Shown one piece after another: positions 7,376-14,109 of a stretch of 23,413 nucleotides of DNA. This stretch comes from Desulfobacterales bacterium (lineage in GTDB: Bacteria; Desulfobacterota; Desulfobacteria; Desulfobacterales; UBA11574), in contig JAAXQD010000215.1 in assembly GCA_012974475.1 (NCBI GenBank), forward strand, positions 1-23,413, given 5' to 3'. Position 1 is the first letter of the stretch. The number at the start of each line of letters is the position of its first letter. A program made the translations under genes and the position numbers. A model generated the notes under the pieces. It made no database searches and was not told the DNA's origin. It saw only the letters and a program-made list of their open reading frames with translations.

Positions 7376-7485
7376 AGAAAATAAATGCCACACAGTGTTA
7401 TATGGGGCGGAGTGAACGGGTGTAAAACCATACGTTGTCGGACAGATAACGGGGACAAAGATCCGATAATGAGCCTAAGGTGCAG

Positions 7486-8229
7486 ATGAAATCCAATGAA
7501 AGAGAATCGATACAGATACCGGTGATTGCCGTTGGAAAAGGTTGGGTGGCCGTGGATAAACCTGCGGGGATTACCGTGCACAACCAACCCGGCAGGGATC
7601 TTTGCGCTTTAGTGTCCACGTTGATTCAAAACGAACCCCAACTCCGGATACAGATGGATGGCGATCCCGATTTTGGGGTCAACCCGGTTCATCGTTTGGA
7701 CAAGGAAACCAGCGGCGTGATCCTGCTGGCCGGCGACCCGAAGACGTTTCGATTTTTTTCAGAACAGTTTGAATCCCGGGAGGTCAAAAAGCGGTATGTG
7801 GGTGTTTTGCACGGCCGGCTGGAAAACCCGAAAGGCCACGATTCATGGGGGAAGTGGCGCTGGCCCCTTTCCAAAACTGCGGGCGGACGCCGTCATCCCC
7901 AAGGCTCCGGCCGTCGTCTTCCCAGCGAGACCCGGTTCCGGATCCTCCATCGCAGCACCCGCTACACCCTGGTGGAAATAGAGCCCCTCACCGGCCGCAA
8001 ACATCAGATCCGGCGCCATGCAAAAATATCCGGGCATCCGGTGGTGGGGGACGCACGTTACGGATCGACGCGGTCAGCAAGCTATCTTCGTCGCAATCTT
8101 GCCTTCGACCGGCTGGCGCTGCATGCCCGGGACCTCACACTGCATCTTCAGGAGGGAAAAGGCCCGGAAACCCTGGAGACCCCGGAAATTCCGCGTGCAA
8201 TGCAAGCGCTGTTCGAAACAAACCCATAG
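7486..8229 (+). CDS. RluA-family RNA pseudouridine synthase
   Basis: Isomerises uridine to pseudouridine in rRNA or tRNA. The 247-residue protein carries the family signature HRLDKETSG (69-77) with catalytic Asp72, an early VAVDKPAGITVH strand-loop (21-32), and the late substrate-loop motif LTGRKHQIRRH. There is no S4 RNA-binding domain at the N-terminus, so it is the short RluA/RluC-like catalytic type. The target site cannot be told from sequence. The ATG at 7486 is preferred over a GTG two codons earlier because TAAGG lies 5 bases upstream. A possible terminator follows at 8236-8280. Confidence 0.92.
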   Translation: MKSNERESIQIPVIAVGKGWVAVDKPAGITVHNQPGRDLCALVSTLIQNEPQLRIQMDGDPDFGVNPVHRLDKETSGVILLAGDPKTFRFFSEQFESREVKKRYVGVLHGRLENPKGHDSWGKWRWPLSKTAGGRRHPQGSGRRLPSETRFRILHRSTRYTLVEIEPLTGRKHQIRRHAKISGHPVVGDARYGSTRSASYLRRNLAFDRLALHARDLTLHLQEGKGPETLETPEIPRAMQALFETNP

Positions 8230-8235
8230 AGAAAA

Positions 8236-8282
8236 AAAAGCGTGGATCATTTCCAAAGACGTTGCTGATCCTTCGCTTTTAT
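8236..8282 (+). terminator. Putative terminator after the pseudouridine synthase
   Basis: AAAAGCG-GGATC (8236-8242, 8244-8248) pairs with GATCC-CGCTTTT (8267-8271, 8274-8280) around an 18-base loop, ending in a T-rich stretch. The large loop makes it less certain than the one at 7156. Confidence 0.45.
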
Positions 8283-8304
8283 CTTACCAAAGGACCTCTC
8301 GGAG

Positions 8305-8344
8305 TATCAAAAAAATTGATAATGCCGGCAAGTTGATGTATACA
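8305..8344 (+). promoter_or_regulatory. Putative sigma-70 promoter and operator for the GDPD-glpD genes
   Basis: TTGATA (8316-8321) and TATACA (8339-8344) are spaced by exactly 17 bases, about 75 bases before the phosphodiesterase start. The -35 box forms the right arm of the inverted repeat TATCAAAAAAATTGATA (8305-8321), a plausible binding site for a repressor. Confidence 0.5.
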
Positions 8345-8419
8345 GTTCGCAGGACATCAAACCTTCTCTGTCGTCGGGGGCTGTCATGACGGCAACCCAT
8401 ACTATCCGTTGGAGGCGTT

Positions 8420-9151
8420 ATGTTGTGTATCGGACATCGAGGTGCCATGGGACATGCGCCTGAAAATACGCTCAAGTCCATTGCAAAGGCTTTGGAACTC
8501 GGGGCCCCCTGGGTCGAAGTGGACGTGTACCCTGTGGACGGTCATCTGGTGGTCATCCACGACAACCGGCTTGAACGAACTACCAACGGCAGCGGTTACA
8601 TATGGGAGAAGACGTTTTCATACCTGCGGACACTGGACGCCGGCCAAGGGGAGAAAATCCCCACCCTCGAAGAAGTGCTCGATCTGGTATCGGGCCGGGC
8701 CGGCATCAACATCGAGTTGAAGGTGCCGGGCACCGCGGCATGGGTGGCAAAGGTGATTCAGGACAGGACTCGAACCCATTGGGACGTAAATAAATTTCTG
8801 GTTTCTTCGTTCAATCATCATGAGATCGCTGCTGTAAAAAAGCTTGATGCCCGAATTCGAATCGGCGCTCTAATCGCAGGCGTCCCGTTAGATTATGCAC
8901 TTTTTGCGCAAAAGCTGGCGGCCTATTCGGTCCATCAAAGCATTGAATTTGTCAATCGTGAATTCATCACCGATGCTCATGATCGGAATTTAAAGGTTTT
9001 TGTTTACACGGTAAATCATCCTGAAGATATTGCAAGGATGGACGATTTGGGTGTGGACGGGGTTTTTACAAACTATCCGGATCGGGTGTTGTCGTTTTTG
9101 GGATCCAAATCCAACCTGCGTTCGCGTGAAGCTGACGCCCGTTCCGATTGA
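8420..9151 (+). CDS. Glycerophosphodiester phosphodiesterase
   Basis: Hydrolyses glycerophosphodiesters (deacylated phospholipids) to sn-glycerol-3-phosphate and an alcohol. The 243-residue protein opens with IGHRGAMGHAPENT (4-17), giving the catalytic His6 and Arg7 and the metal ligand Glu15. EVD (33-35) and the second catalytic His47 in VVIHD follow, and the barrel closes with VNHPEDIARMDDLGVDGVFTNYPD, the typical GDPD ending. No signal peptide is present, so it is the cytoplasmic UgpQ-like type. The start has GGAGG 5 bases before the ATG. It is followed by a short ORF and then glpD on the same strand, so its product glycerol-3-phosphate would be the substrate of the downstream enzyme. Confidence 0.93.
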   Translation: MLCIGHRGAMGHAPENTLKSIAKALELGAPWVEVDVYPVDGHLVVIHDNRLERTTNGSGYIWEKTFSYLRTLDAGQGEKIPTLEEVLDLVSGRAGINIELKVPGTAAWVAKVIQDRTRTHWDVNKFLVSSFNHHEIAAVKKLDARIRIGALIAGVPLDYALFAQKLAAYSVHQSIEFVNREFITDAHDRNLKVFVYTVNHPEDIARMDDLGVDGVFTNYPDRVLSFLGSKSNLRSREADARSD

Positions 9152-9157
9152 GGTGAT

Positions 9158-9274
9158 ATGGCTAAGATCATCATCGGCATCTACGGACTGGGGAACAAAC
9201 CGCACAGCAAGGGTTCTTCTGCGGTGCTTGAACCGTTCGGCGGCCCAAAAAGGCGATGGATCGATTTTTTCTAA
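9158..9274 (+). pseudogene. Short ORF, possible remnant of a larger gene (38 aa)
   Basis: A 38-residue frame starting 6 bases after the phosphodiesterase stop codon, with a good GAGGTG ribosome site at 9150-9155. It begins MAKIIIGIYGLGNKP, a hydrophobic strand followed by a G-x-G loop like the opening of an alpha/beta hydrolase, then changes to a polar low-complexity tail and stops. A well-placed start with such an ordered N-terminus and such a short body suggests a gene whose middle was deleted. It could instead be a genuine short peptide or translational coupler for glpD. No parent family is identified with confidence. Confidence 0.35.
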
Positions 9275-9286
9275 CGATGGGGTAAA

Positions 9287-10834
9287 ATGATGAACAGAGA
9301 AGAAATGCTCGCAAGAATTGCCGATGCCGGTCAGAAATGGGATTTTATTGTGATCGGCACCGGTGTGGGGGTTGCCCTGGAAGCCGCCTCCCGGGGCTAC
9401 CGGGTTGCACTTTTGGAGCAAAACGACTTTGCATCCGGCACGTCCAGCCGAAGCACCAAATTGATTCATGGGGGCGTTCGGTATCTGCAGCAGGGGAATG
9501 TCTCCCTGGTTTTAGAGGCCTTGAAGGAGCGCGGCATATTGCGGCGCAACGCACCCCATCTCGTACACGATCTACCGTTCATCGTTCCGACCTATGACTG
9601 GTGGGAAGGTCCGTTTTACGGGATCGGCTTGAAACTTTACGACATGCTGGCCGGCAAAGAAGGCTTCGGTCCCTCGAAAATTCTATCCAAAGAAGAAACC
9701 CTGGAGAAAATTCCGACGGTTGAAACCGATGGGTTGCGGGGCGGGGTTATCTATCACGACGGGCAATTCGACGATTCCCGTCTGGTGGTTAACCTGGTGC
9801 AGACCGCTGCCGAGCAGGGGGGAACGCTCATCAATTATTTCGAGGCCGAAAAGCTGATCAAAAAAAACGGTCTTGTGGGAGGCGTCATTGCCCGGGATCT
9901 GGAAAGCGGCCGGGAGTATGAATTAAAATCCCGGGCGGTCATCAATGCTACCGGCGTCTTCAGCGACCGGATCCGCCGGATGGATGACCCTGGGATGTCG
10001 CCGTTCATGCGGCCCAGCCAGGGGGTTCACATTGTCTTGGACAGATCTTTTCTGCCGGGGGAAACGGCCATCATGGTGCCCCACACCGACGACGGCCGGG
10101 TGCTCTTCGCGATTCCGTGGCACCACAGTGTCCTTGTGGGTACCACCGACACGCCGGTGGAGGACGTATCCATGGAGCCTTTGCCCATGGACCATGAAAT
10201 AGAATTTCTGTTAAAGCATACCGCACGATATCTTACCAAAGACCCTGAACCCGGAGACATTCTCAGCATGTTTGCCGGTTTTCGCCCTCTGGTGAGCGGC
10301 AAACAGCGTCTTGAAACCGCCAGGATTTCAAGAGAGCACACCCTGTCGATTTCACGAACCGGCTTGGTAACCATCGCCGGCGGAAAATGGACCACGTACC
10401 GCAAGATGGCCCAAGAGACCGTGGATCAGGCAATTGTCGTTGCCCGCCTGAACCATCGACCCTCGGTCAGCGAAACATTGCAGATACACGGGTATCATCA
10501 TCATGCCGATCAGTTCGAGAATTTAAAGGACTACGGGACGGATGCACTGGAAATACAGAGGCTGATAAAAAATGAACCCGCATGGGGTAATCCGTTGCCC
10601 GGCGGTTCCATCGTCCGCGGGGAAGTAATCTGGGCGGTAAAAGCGGAGATGGCGCGTACGGTCGAGGACTTTCTGGCCCGCCGCCGCCGGGTCTTATTTT
10701 TAGACGCCCGCGCCGCCATGAAAATGGCCCCGGCGGTGGCGGAATTGATGGCCGCTGAATTAAAAAAAGGAATCCAATGGCAAAAAAAGCAAATCGAGTC
10801 TTTTCAAAAAACAGCGCACAACTATTTTTTATAA
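9287..10834 (+). CDS. glpD: FAD-dependent glycerol-3-phosphate dehydrogenase GlpD, with altered FAD motif
   Basis: Oxidises sn-glycerol-3-phosphate to dihydroxyacetone phosphate at the membrane and passes electrons to quinone. The 515-residue protein is the usual length. GTSSRSTKLIHGGVRYL (51-67) and TTDTP with the late LVTIAGGKWTTYRKMA are GlpD hallmarks. The oddity is at residues 20-36: the dinucleotide-binding loop reads IGTGVGVALEAASRG, where the family has IGGGxxGxGxA. Three residues are missing, with the frame kept, so the GxGxxG pattern is lost. The DNA at 9353-9376 fits removal of nine bases of Gly/Ala codons. The enzyme may be inactive, or the deletion may be a sequencing or assembly error in a GC-rich repeat. 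The start at 9287 follows GGGGTAAA. Confidence 0.92.
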   Translation: MMNREEMLARIADAGQKWDFIVIGTGVGVALEAASRGYRVALLEQNDFASGTSSRSTKLIHGGVRYLQQGNVSLVLEALKERGILRRNAPHLVHDLPFIVPTYDWWEGPFYGIGLKLYDMLAGKEGFGPSKILSKEETLEKIPTVETDGLRGGVIYHDGQFDDSRLVVNLVQTAAEQGGTLINYFEAEKLIKKNGLVGGVIARDLESGREYELKSRAVINATGVFSDRIRRMDDPGMSPFMRPSQGVHIVLDRSFLPGETAIMVPHTDDGRVLFAIPWHHSVLVGTTDTPVEDVSMEPLPMDHEIEFLLKHTARYLTKDPEPGDILSMFAGFRPLVSGKQRLETARISREHTLSISRTGLVTIAGGKWTTYRKMAQETVDQAIVVARLNHRPSVSETLQIHGYHHHADQFENLKDYGTDALEIQRLIKNEPAWGNPLPGGSIVRGEVIWAVKAEMARTVEDFLARRRRVLFLDARAAMKMAPAVAELMAAELKKGIQWQKKQIESFQKTAHNYFL

Positions 10835-11135
10835 GATCCTTTCATGTATTGCGAAAATGGAGAGGATTGAGTATAATCTAAATTGAGCGATTTTTAGCTC
10901 GATCTGTACCGATCGCCTGCGCATCGAGGATTCGAAAAAATCCTCGACATATCCACGGGCATGCACCCCAAGGGCATTTCCTGGGGGGCACCTGTGGTTT
11001 TTGCAAACCCTGGCGCATCGAGATCTCAGCACATCTTTTCCCAAAAAATCGCTCAACTTAGGTATAAGTAATAGCTGTTAGAAATGAAAGAATGAAACAG
11101 CCTTTTGACAGGTTCAAATTGCAAGGAGACTGTAT
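10835..11135. other. Intergenic region filled by MITE-like copy 2
   Basis: Between glpD and ydfG nearly all of the 301 bases are taken by the element at 10877-11062. No gene or clear promoter was seen. A TTGACA at about 11104-11109 has no -10 box at the right distance before the start codon. Confidence 0.65.
10872..11067. mobile_element. MITE-like element, copy 2, with 5-bp target duplication
   Basis: A 186-bp element (10877-11062) flanked by TATAA on both sides (10872-10876 and 11063-11067). Its ends TCTAAATTGAGCGATT and the complement CCTAAGTTGAGCGATT match copy 1 at 1789-1967, as do a 28-bp core block and GATCTCAGCACAT near the right end. This copy keeps an internal hairpin CGAGGATT / AATCCTCG whose left arm is eroded in copy 1, so copy 2 is closer to the ancestral form. 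Confidence 0.75.
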
Positions 11136-11894
11136 ATGAGCGGTAATATCCTAATAACCGGGGCCACATCCGGTTTCGGCGAAGCCTGTACCCGGCGGTT
11201 TGCAGGAAAAGGCTGGCGGCTCGTTCTGGTGGCCAGAAGAAAAGAACGATTAAAAGCATTGCAAAAAAAACTGGGAGGTGAAACCTCTGTTCACATCATA
11301 CCCCTGGATGTCCGGAATCGGGAAGCGGTGATGAAAGAACTGTTCAATCTGCCCGAAAAATTCTCGGATGTGGACGTACTCGTGAACAATGCCGGTCTTG
11401 CGCTGGGTCTTGAACCTGCCCACAAGGCAGACGTTTCAGATTGGGATGCCATGGTGGACACCAATATCAAGGGACTAACGTACTGTACCCGGGCAGTGCT
11501 GCCGGGCATGGTCGCACGAAACCGGGGACATATTGTCAACATTGGATCTGTAGCCGGTGACTGGCCGTATCCTGGAGGAAATGTATATGGGGCCACCAAA
11601 GCTTTTGTAAAACAATTTTCCCTTAATTTGCGCGCCGATCTGTTTGGGACGCCCATACGCATAACCAATATCGAACCCGGTCTGGCGGAAACCGAGTTTT
11701 CTGTGGTTCGTTTCAAGGGAGATGGTGAAAAAGCGGCCAAAGTGTACGAAGGAACACAGCCTATAACCGCTGAGGATATTGCAGAAATAATTTACTGGGT
11801 GGCAACCCTGCCGGCCCATATCAATATCAACCGTTTGGAAGTCATGCCGACTTGTCAAACCTGGGCACCGTTTGCCATCGACCGCGATGGTTGA
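11136..11894 (+). CDS. ydfG: YdfG-type short-chain dehydrogenase
   Basis: An NADP-dependent oxidoreductase of the classical SDR superfamily. E. coli YdfG oxidises L-allo-threonine and serine and reduces malonic semialdehyde. The 252 residues align along their length with that protein as I remember it. The cofactor loop is TGATSGFG (8-15), with ARR at 33-35 favouring NADP. NNAG lies at 84-87 and the catalytic residues are Ser138, Tyr151 and Lys155 (YGATK). The subfamily marks GLALGLEPAHKA and the ending LPAHININRLEVMP are present. A strong AGGAG lies 8 bases before the ATG. It stands alone, 107 bases before the HAD gene. Confidence 0.93.
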   Translation: MSGNILITGATSGFGEACTRRFAGKGWRLVLVARRKERLKALQKKLGGETSVHIIPLDVRNREAVMKELFNLPEKFSDVDVLVNNAGLALGLEPAHKADVSDWDAMVDTNIKGLTYCTRAVLPGMVARNRGHIVNIGSVAGDWPYPGGNVYGATKAFVKQFSLNLRADLFGTPIRITNIEPGLAETEFSVVRFKGDGEKAAKVYEGTQPITAEDIAEIIYWVATLPAHININRLEVMPTCQTWAPFAIDRDG

Positions 11895-11919
11895 CGGAAT
11901 GGACGTTCAGCGTTTTTAA

Positions 11920-11948
11920 TTGGAGTTTAGACGTTTTTTGCGTAGTAT
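11920..11948 (+). promoter_or_regulatory. Weak putative promoter for the HAD phosphatase
   Basis: TTGGAG (11920-11925) and TAGTAT (11943-11948) are 17 bases apart, about 54 bases before the ATG at 12002. Confidence 0.3.
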
Positions 11949-12001
11949 TGGAATCGTAAGAAGAATAAACATTTTTAAAGAAGATTGAAGTAACAAAGAA
12001 A

Positions 12002-12685
12002 ATGATATTTGAAGCCGTACTTTTCGATCTTGACGGAACATTGATCGACACCCTGGAGGATATCGGTGATGCGGTCAACAGGGTTCTGTCCAAAAAAGAT
12101 TTTCCAACTCATGCCATTCCAACTTACCGGAAGTTTGTGGGAGATGGCTCGAGAACTCTTATAGAACGGGCCTTGCCCGAAAAACATTGCAATGATAAGA
12201 ACATCGATGCCTGCCTGAAAGAATATGTTGAAGATTATAGTCGCAACTTTAACGTAAAGTCTAAACTCTATTTCGGCATACCCAATCTGTTGGATCGATT
12301 GAAGGCCAAAGGCGTTAAACTTGCCATTTTGTCGAACAAACCGGATGCCATGACAAAAACCTGTGTCGACGTCTTTCTGTCAAAATGGGATTTCGATGTC
12401 ATTTTCGGCGAGCGTGATTCAATTCCCCGTATGCCGAATCCACAGGGAGCCCTTGAAATCGCGAAAAAAATGTCGACACCCCCATCTAATTTTCTGTTTC
12501 TTGGGGACACGGCGACGGATATGAAAACAGCTCTTTCTGCCGGCATGTTCCCCGTTGGTGTGCTCTGGGGATTTCGATCCTCAAAAGAGCTAAAGGAAAA
12601 TGGAGCCTGTGCTATTATCGACCAACCTTTAGCAGTTTTAGATCTTCTGCAGGGACTGTCGGTTAATCCTTGGTCCGTGATTTAA
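12002..12685 (+). CDS. HAD-superfamily phosphatase, phosphoglycolate phosphatase-like
   Basis: A 227-residue haloacid dehalogenase-type hydrolase like Gph, which removes phosphate from phosphoglycolate or similar small phosphates. Motif I is FDLDGT (nucleophile Asp9, acid-base Asp11) and an all-helical C1 cap follows at about 18-85. Motif II is LSNK (Ser111). The acidic motif IV is GDTATDM (Asp169, Asp173). Motif III, normally RKPDP with a catalytic lysine, reads RMPNP here: Met144 (codon ATG) replaces Lys, one base away from AAG. Loss of this lysine usually harms HAD phosphatases strongly, so activity is doubtful. The ribosome site is weak (AAAGAA). The substrate is not determinable. Confidence 0.88.
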   Translation: MIFEAVLFDLDGTLIDTLEDIGDAVNRVLSKKDFPTHAIPTYRKFVGDGSRTLIERALPEKHCNDKNIDACLKEYVEDYSRNFNVKSKLYFGIPNLLDRLKAKGVKLAILSNKPDAMTKTCVDVFLSKWDFDVIFGERDSIPRMPNPQGALEIAKKMSTPPSNFLFLGDTATDMKTALSAGMFPVGVLWGFRSSKELKENGACAIIDQPLAVLDLLQGLSVNPWSVI

Positions 12686-12725
12686 TCGATTTCTGGGATA
12701 TCTTTCACCTATCAAGTTTGGTCCT

Positions 12726-12755
12726 TTGACAGCGGAAGCAGGGTAACCATATTTT
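12726..12755 (+). promoter_or_regulatory. Putative sigma-70 promoter for tesB
   Basis: TTGACA (12726-12731) and TATTTT (12750-12755) with an 18-base spacer, 40 bases before the tesB start. Confidence 0.42.
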
Positions 12756-12794
12756 TCGAAAAGAAAATCTTAAAAGACGAAAACGAGGAGAACC

Positions 12795-13676
12795 ATGGGT
12801 GTTTGTGCCGAAGACAGCGTATTGGAAGAATTACTGCAGCTTCTAATATTGGAAAAAATAGAAGAGAACATTTTTCGAGGCCAGAGCCAGGATCTGGGCT
12901 TTGGCAACGTGTTTGGCGGTCAAGTGCTGGGTCAGGCTCTGTCGGCCGCTTATGAAACCATACCGCCGGATCGGAAAGCCCATAGCCTGCATGCCTATTT
13001 TCTCCGAATGGGAGATGTAACCAAACCGATCGTTTATGAAGTCGACGCCATCCGGGAAGGAAAGAGCTTTACCACCCGCCGCGTGGTGGCCATTCAGAAG
13101 GGTCGCGCAATTTTCAGTATGGCGGCATCGTTTCAAATCGACGAGCCCGGATTCGATCATCAAGACAGGGCGCCGGAGGTCGTCGGGCCGGAGGGCATAG
13201 AATCGGAGCTGGAACTTGCTTTGAAGGTGGCTGACAAAATACCGGAATCGATTCGAGAAAAAATCTTGTGCAAAAAACCGATCGAGTTGAGACCTGTGAA
13301 TCCCATCAATCCCTTTGCTCCGGAAAAAAGGGAGCCGGTTAAGTATATATGGTTCAAGGCCATCGACAGAATGCCCGACGATCCGAAAGTGCATCAATAT
13401 ATGCTGGCCTATGCATCTGATTTCGGACTGGTGGACACCTCCCTTTACCCACACGGGCATAGTTATTGGGCGCCGAATATACAAGTCGCCAGCCTGGATC
13501 ACGCCTTGTGGTTCCACAGGGATTTTAGAATGGACCAATGGCTTTTGTACGTTATCAAGAGTCCCTCTGCCAGCCGGGCCAAAGGACTGAATTATGGGCA
13601 AGTTTTTACCCGGGACGGAAAGCTCGTTGCCTCCGTGAACCAGGAAGGCCTCATCCGTCACCACGTTACGGGATAG
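12795..13676 (+). CDS. tesB: Acyl-CoA thioesterase II TesB
   Basis: Hydrolyses medium- and long-chain acyl-CoA to free fatty acid and CoA. The 293-residue protein has the double-hotdog layout: a first fold at about 10-115 (FRGQSQDLGFGNVFGGQVLGQ, then HSLHAYFLRMGD) and a second at about 180-290. The catalytic triad of E. coli TesB (Asp204, Thr228, Gln278) corresponds here to Asp209 (YASD), Ser233 (ASLDHALWFH) and Gln283 (NQEG). The Thr to Ser change keeps the hydroxyl. GAGGAG lies 4 bases before the ATG. It is followed at 13738 by a peptidase remnant. A housekeeping role in acyl-CoA turnover is inferred. Confidence 0.95.
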   Translation: MGVCAEDSVLEELLQLLILEKIEENIFRGQSQDLGFGNVFGGQVLGQALSAAYETIPPDRKAHSLHAYFLRMGDVTKPIVYEVDAIREGKSFTTRRVVAIQKGRAIFSMAASFQIDEPGFDHQDRAPEVVGPEGIESELELALKVADKIPESIREKILCKKPIELRPVNPINPFAPEKREPVKYIWFKAIDRMPDDPKVHQYMLAYASDFGLVDTSLYPHGHSYWAPNIQVASLDHALWFHRDFRMDQWLLYVIKSPSASRAKGLNYGQVFTRDGKLVASVNQEGLIRHHVTG

Positions 13677-13737
13677 CAAATTACGGGACCGTTTTTTCAG
13701 CCGATTTCCGCATAATATAGAATACTTTCAAATCACA

Positions 13738-14013
13738 TTGAAAAATGGGGGATATTCCACGGCCATACATTTGACCCAGGAAGAATTCCATCGGCGCAAA
13801 CAGAACACCCTGGAACAGATGGAGCGACGGGGCCTGGACGGCCTTCTCATGTTTCGTCAGGAAAGCATGTATTACCTTGCCGGGTATGACAGCCTTATGA
13901 TATTGATGGACAGCGACAGCAACCACGCCATGTGCTTCGGCTACACCGTGGTCGTCAATGAAACCGGCTGTGAGTTCCTGTCGCACCGTCCGTTCGATCT
14001 CATTGTGAAATAA
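13738..14013 (+). pseudogene. Internally deleted M24 (Xaa-Pro dipeptidase-like) remnant
   Basis: A 91-residue frame that joins the two ends of a metallopeptidase-family protein. Residues 11-53 (HLTQEEFHRRK, then RRGLDGLLMFRQESMYYLAGYD) match the creatinase-type N-terminus. Residues 54-91 (MILMDSDSNHAMCFGYTV, then ETGCEFLS, DLIVK) match the extreme C-terminus of the same family. The central part of about 300 residues, with all metal ligands, is gone, yet the frame runs through the joint. The protein cannot be a peptidase. A TTG is the only near-cognate start at the 5' end and no good ribosome site is seen, so translation is doubtful. Confidence 0.7.
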
Positions 14014-14017
14014 CCTT

Positions 14018-14047
14018 TTGAAAGAAGTTCCAGGGAGATGTTATAAT
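14018..14047 (+). promoter_or_regulatory. Putative sigma-70 promoter for pyk
   Basis: TTGAAA (14018-14023) and a perfect TATAAT (14042-14047) with an 18-base spacer, about 63 bases before the pyk start. It begins only 5 bases after the stop of the peptidase remnant. Confidence 0.6.
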
Positions 14048-14109
14048 TGTTTTATCCGGCGAACGGATTGAAGCATACGTGTTTACTTTAAGATTGGAGG
14101 AAAACGCCT

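Larger units (their letters stand above)
6720..7485. other. Noncoding stretch with possible small RNA and promoter signals
   Basis: About 765 bases with no ORF showing a recognisable protein or a good ribosome site. It contains TTGACA/TATTTT (6959-6986), a convincing hairpin terminator (7156-7184), and a promoter-like pair with an inverted repeat before the pseudouridine synthase (7335-7375). Confidence 0.6.

Noticed and set aside
7845..8336. 163-aa ORF overlapping the pseudouridine synthase
   Set aside because: Pro/Ser/Arg-rich out-of-frame shadow.
8763..8776. tRNA T-loop-like string (ACTCGAACCC)
   Set aside because: It lies inside the phosphodiesterase gene and no cloverleaf can be formed around it.
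12843..13679. 278-aa minus-strand ORF opposite tesB
   Set aside because: Antisense shadow; tesB motifs and ribosome site are clear on the plus strand.
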